From Nipponacmea schrenckii (Eukaryota; Mollusca; Gastropoda; Lottiidae), in assembly GCA_030562195.1 (NCBI GenBank), contig JAUJPP010000005.1:19021106-19085105 (forward strand): a DNA stretch of 64,000 bases, read 5' to 3'. A program made the position numbers and the translations under genes. Shown here piece by piece: positions 60,501-64,000 of the stretch; position 1 is the first letter of the stretch, and each line of letters begins with the position of its first letter. The notes under the pieces were generated by a model. The model saw only the letters and a program-made list of their open reading frames with translations, was not told where the DNA came from and did no database searches.

Positions 60501-63500
60501 ATCAGAAAGCCAGTAAATATCTCAACCAGACCATAGCTAAGTAAGATTCTATTTAGATGACTTATTTGATAGGGAGTGAGAGTGGTAGAGTGTCCAAGGG
60601 TGGACTTCAGAAAACACTGGCAGTGTAATATGTAATTCTACCTTGTTAAAGTGATACTGCATCTTAGAATGGAAATAAAATTTAAGTTCTCAGAATAGTC
60701 AATATGAGCCTATATTCAACAGTGAACTTACCTGGTGTGATAGCTTAACAGAATCCCTGTAAAATCTTGAAAATCACAAAACTATGTAATTATTGAAAAA
60801 CGCTTAAAAATTTAATTGTATTTTTATGGATAATTTCTAAGTTTTTTTGGATTTATCGAATTATATAAGATATCTGTTATGTTAATTATAGCAGCAGGTA
60901 TATCTACTGATGAATACATACACTTATTATGTTCGAAGATGTAGTATTTTTTAAAGGAAATTCCGCTTGCTATCTACTGAGCTGCAACAAAACATGGAAA
61001 GTAGTAGGCCAAATAAGAACTCTCATATAATATATTAACTTTAAAATTGTTATTTTTTCAGGTTAAAGTCCAAAAAAGAAGAAAATCACAATAGTTATAA
61101 AAATGACATGACACGTAAAATAGACATGTTGTTAAAACTCAAGAAAGATATTGCTCTTAATAAGGTGGGTAGGTTTAGGTCTTATGGGTGAAAAGCTACA
61201 CTAGGCAAATTCTCATTAGCACTGGCACAGTCTTCTGCAATTTTCTACCCTGAGGAGAATTCGAACTTTCAACACCTAAGGGCCTAGTAGATGACAATCC
61301 AGCTTGCTAGTTGCTACTGACTGAGCTATTCTACAGTCCTAACAGACGACAATCCAACTTGCTACTGACTGTTCTTTCACTAACCTAGCAGACGACAATC
61401 TGACTTGCTACTCACTGTGCTATTCTACAGTCCTAGCAGACAACAGTCCAACTTGCTACTTACTGTGCTCTTCCACTGTCCTAGCAGACGACAATACAAC
61501 TTGCAACAATTTGATCTATTCCACTGTCCTAGCAGACGACAATACAACTTTCAACAATTTGAGTTATTTTACTGTCTCAGCAGACAACAATCCAAGTGAA
61601 TATGTCTCTATTGCATAATTCATAGCGTTGCTTCCTTTAATTGCTTTGAAGCTACAGAACAGATGGATTTAAATCTTCTAGCAAAGATTGCATACTGCCC
61701 ATATTTGCTTGACTTTATTAGCCAAAAAGACAATGATACTTTTGTTTCGTGTTTCAGGAAAATATGAAAGCTGTAAGGTCTCGAGATAAAGCTCTAGAAA
61801 AAGAAAGAAATCTTCGAGAGGAAATGGAACGACGGAAAATTCTACAAGAAGGAGGCAACGCTGAAGAAATTTTACTGATAAAAAAGAGGATGAATGAATT
61901 TGAAAAGCAGAAACAGTGAGTTGATATTAATATATAGTTATTCTTACAGTCTTAAATGGGTGTTACTGCTATTCTTTGATAGCTTTATGTTTCAAATTGG
62001 TTTTAGAAAGTTTGTGTGCTGACATTTTTCATTGTACTGTGAATTGTCGTCTGCTTGGACAGTGGAATAGCTCAGTCGGTAGCAAATGGATTTTCGTCTG
62101 CTTGGACAGTGGAAGAGCTCAGTTAGTAGTAAGTTGGATTGTTGTCTGCTTGGACAGTAGAATAGCTCAGTTGGTAGCAAGTTGGATTGTGGTTTGCTGG
62201 GACAGTGGAAAGACTCATTCATTAGCAAGTTGGATTAGTGTCTGCTAGGAATAGCTCAGTCAGTAGTAAGTTGGATTGTTGTCTACTAGGACAGTGGAAT
62301 AGCTCAGTTGGTAGCAAGTGGATTGGTGTCTGCTGGGACAGTGAAAGACTCAGTCACTAGCAAGTTGGATTGTCGTCTGCTAGAAATAGCTCAGTCGGTA
62401 GCAAGGTGGATTATTGTCTGCAAGGTCACTGGAAAGACTCATTCTTTAGCTAGTTGGATTGGTGTCTGCTAGGACAGTGGAATAGCTCAGTCAGTAGTAA
62501 GTTGGATTGGCGTCTGTGAGGACAGCATTATATTTGTATACTGTACACAGCACATCTCAAGAGCTCAGTACTATATGTGAGAACCAACACAAAATATCGT
62601 AAACACACCTTATCAATTTTGTTCTCAGATTTGTTGATTAAATGAAAACTATTTGTAGGAAATTTGCGACAGATCAGAAAGAAAAGAAGTGTGAAATAAT
62701 GAAGAAAGTTTTAAGAGAAGAGGCTAGAATGGAGAAGAGGAAACGAGAGCAATCGTATTTGTGGATTGATTCGAGATCACAGAAAGACAAGGTCTTATCT
62801 TTATTAAGCTCCTGATAGAACAAAATATACAACCATTTTTATACGCCCACATAATAATGATATATACTTTTAAGTGGGCGTATCTTTCTAGGCAACCACA
62901 TGCTAATAAAAAAATAACATGCAAAGTTCATTAGGAATATTCTGTATAGGCCAACCAGCTTGTCCTTGACTAAACATCATGGCAATGATTTTACAAGGAT
63001 AACAAGATTTTTCCAGCTGATCCTTGGTCAAACCTTTTGGTCTATAGTGGATTATCTGTACTCATTTACAGCCAGGTTGACTTGAATAGCTAGCTAATCA
63101 AGATTCAACAGAATTGAGCAAATGATCACATGTAAGGATTCCAAAACTTTGTTGACAAAGCTAATGTTGTCTTTTGCCCTATTTTCAATTTTTAAAAACT
63201 TTATTTCAGAATGTGGCACCTCATAAGAAGAAACCATTAAAATGTCTGGAAGACTACAGCAGACCAGCTTTAGAATCAGCAGGTTTATTGGAATCATCAG
63301 ATTATTCCATGTCAAATTATTCATTGGTAAGTTTTAGTTTTTTCATTCTTCACTTCCAGGAATTCTACACAATTATCATCCTATTGAATAATTTTAAATA
63401 ATTAAACAAAATTTTATTTATGCTGCTCCTTAGTTTTATTTCACACCAAACTTCAACACTTTACGTCCTAGTCCTCTGCACCTTACAGGCTAATGAAAAT

Positions 63501-64000
63501 GGGCAATGCCATTCTGTGTGCATTGAGGGAAATTCTGCCAAGACATCGGCATAACCCTACTCTTTTTGCGATTTCCAAATGTCGCAGGATCTTTTACATC
63601 CACAGCCAGTAGGAGACGGGTCCTTAGTTTATTGTCCCATACGAACCACTAGAGGCTTTTTCCAAGGGGAAACCGGGCTGAAAAATCTGAAAGTTTATCT
63701 CAACCATTGCTGGTATTGAAGCCTGCAACCTTAGGTTAACGAGCATGTGTCTAACTCACTGAGCCACCACGGCTCTGAGGATAGTGTATGAAAGTTAGTG
63801 AGTGCAAGTGGTTCCAATGTTTGATTAAAACAGACAGTTTTCATCTGAATCTAATTAGGGATTAACTGTGTTTTCGTTAGAAATCAGAAGAAGTTAAGGA
63901 AGAGGAAGAGACAGAAGAAGGTAGTAAAATAGTAGAGATGTCCACAGAATCAACAACTATTATTCCTCCAATACAATATTCAGATGATAGTGATAGAGAG
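57568..64000 (+). CDS. CFAP74: CFAP74, 5' part (partial; continues past window)
   Basis: Exons 57568-57791, 58087-58221, 58685-58783, 59533-59637, 60031-60204, 60430-60540, 61062-61164, 61758-61915, 62659-62791, 63210-63326 and 63881-64000 (open), all GT-AG with matching phases; about 493 aa so far. An acidic N-terminus (DNDNDDELGLDFEEEDEDDD) is followed by a long coiled coil. Segments parallel vertebrate CFAP74: TAEEKISWQEQIRMIHLRSH, NIAAVYRLKSAHEKLMKELE, EYELWKAEVEKGKF, RHQQAMEESRKSHQKASKYL, KKVLREEARMEKRKREQ. CFAP74 belongs to the C1d projection of the ciliary central apparatus and is needed for motility (family knowledge). The C-terminal Ig-like/ASPM-SPD-2-Hydin part must lie beyond 64000. 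Introns hold a MITE, a pair of inverted SINE-head arrays around exon 8, and a SINE in intron 10. Confidence 0.9.
58990..59185 (+). repeat. dispersed repeat family B with (TTA)n tail
   Basis: Two or three partial units (GACAGGACCATGTCTTTGTG, TATTTGGCCTAATTCTGACC) ending ATGTAAAATAAAGAG and TTATTATTATTATT. Same family as 53842-54140 and a fragment at 58004-58050. Confidence 0.75.
59740..59862. repeat. 46-bp tandem repeat, ~2.7 copies
   Basis: TTTCATTTATTCATTAATAA followed by AAACCACTTTCATTCATTTCA, three near-identical units in a CFAP74 intron. Confidence 0.9.
60650..60950. mobile_element. MITE-like element with TTAA flanks in CFAP74 intron 6
   Basis: AGTGATACTGCATCTTAGAA at the left and TTCGAAGATGTAGTATTTT at the right are imperfect inverted repeats, flanked by TTAA at 60646-60649 and 60951-60954. 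The interior (AGCAGCAGGTATATCTACTG) matches a degraded copy at 26449-26730. Confidence 0.65.
61190..61620 (-). repeat. antisense tRNA-derived SINE with tandemly amplified head (~47-bp units)
   Basis: Read on the minus strand: A box TAGCTCAGTCAGTAG, B box GTTCGAATTCTCC, then body, so this is a second SINE type. The part around the A box (GCAGACGACAATCCAACTTG, CTACTGACTGTGCTATTCTA in plus) is repeated about six times from 61330 to 61600. Confidence 0.75.
62045..62530 (+). repeat. ~47-bp array of tRNA-like A-box units, sense orientation
   Basis: About ten units of GTGGAATAGCTCAGTCGGTA, AGTTGGATTGTTGTCTGCTA at 46-47 bp spacing. TAGCTCAGTCGGTAG is a textbook tRNA A box. These units are the reverse complement of the array at 61330-61600; together they enclose CFAP74 exon 8. 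Confidence 0.8.
63459..63775 (-). mobile_element. tRNA-derived SINE in CFAP74 intron 10
   Basis: Reverse complement of the reference element: tail TTACGTCCTAGTCC, body GCAATGCCATTCTGTGTGCA, GGGAAACCGGGCTGAAAAAT, and head ACTCACTGAGCCACCACGGC ending at 63775. Close to full length with a damaged B-box region. Antisense to the gene. Confidence 0.9.

Noticed and set aside
62060..62480. tRNA-like segments with TAGCTCAGTCGGTAG
   Set aside because: Only the A-box part is repeated; no full cloverleaf or acceptor stem follows, so they are SINE-head repeats and not tRNA genes.

Overview
This is a stretch of an animal nuclear genome: AT-rich, intron-dense, full of tandem repeats, with one assembly gap (N run 47550-48049). 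The gene set (EFHD2, ILKAP, synaptotagmin, TMEM26, CFAP74, a class A GPCR, a PAN plus C-type-lectin secreted protein), the short exons with GT-AG introns, and a tRNA-derived SINE family in many copies suggest an invertebrate, most likely a lophotrochozoan such as a gastropod mollusc. The species cannot be fixed from the sequence alone. Gene models below were built by hand from open exons, splice sites and matching intron phases.

Layout. 1-6.7 kb: satellite, minisatellite and SINE-bearing intergenic DNA. 6.7-18.9 kb (minus): a six-exon gene encoding an unusual adaptor with an N-terminal Death domain, a long linker with three YxxM motifs and a C-terminal SH2 domain; its intron 1 is filled with repeats. 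19.9-22.1 kb (plus): EFHD2 (swiprosin), head-to-head with the adaptor across about 1 kb containing CRE, CLEAR/E-box and kappaB-like sites. 25.0-29.3 kb (minus): ILKAP, a PP2C phosphatase. 29.7-34.4 kb: minisatellite with a full-length SINE and its target-site duplication, a DEG/ENaC-like exon and a LINE reverse-transcriptase remnant. 34.4-36.8 kb (plus): a synaptotagmin with degenerate calcium sites. 38.7-39.6 kb (minus): an intronless GPCR. 42.1-47.2 kb (plus): a PAN/CTLD secreted lectin whose first intron holds a 3.3 kb element with 358 bp inverted arms. 48.2-48.4 kb (minus): exon 1 of TMEM26, the rest missing at or beyond the gap. 51.0-53.7 kb (plus): an NFD4/nodulin-like MFS transporter. 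57.6-64.0 kb (plus): the 5' part of CFAP74, a ciliary central-apparatus protein, running off the window.

Most genes are unrelated neighbours. The most interesting item is the Death-YxxM-SH2 adaptor: it combines an innate-immune type Death domain with PI3K-type docking sites and an SH2 domain that lacks its phosphotyrosine-binding arginines. The non-coding part is rich in mobile DNA: one SINE family at all stages of decay, tandem arrays apparently seeded from SINE heads and tails, several MITE-like elements with target duplications, and a large inverted-repeat transposon.
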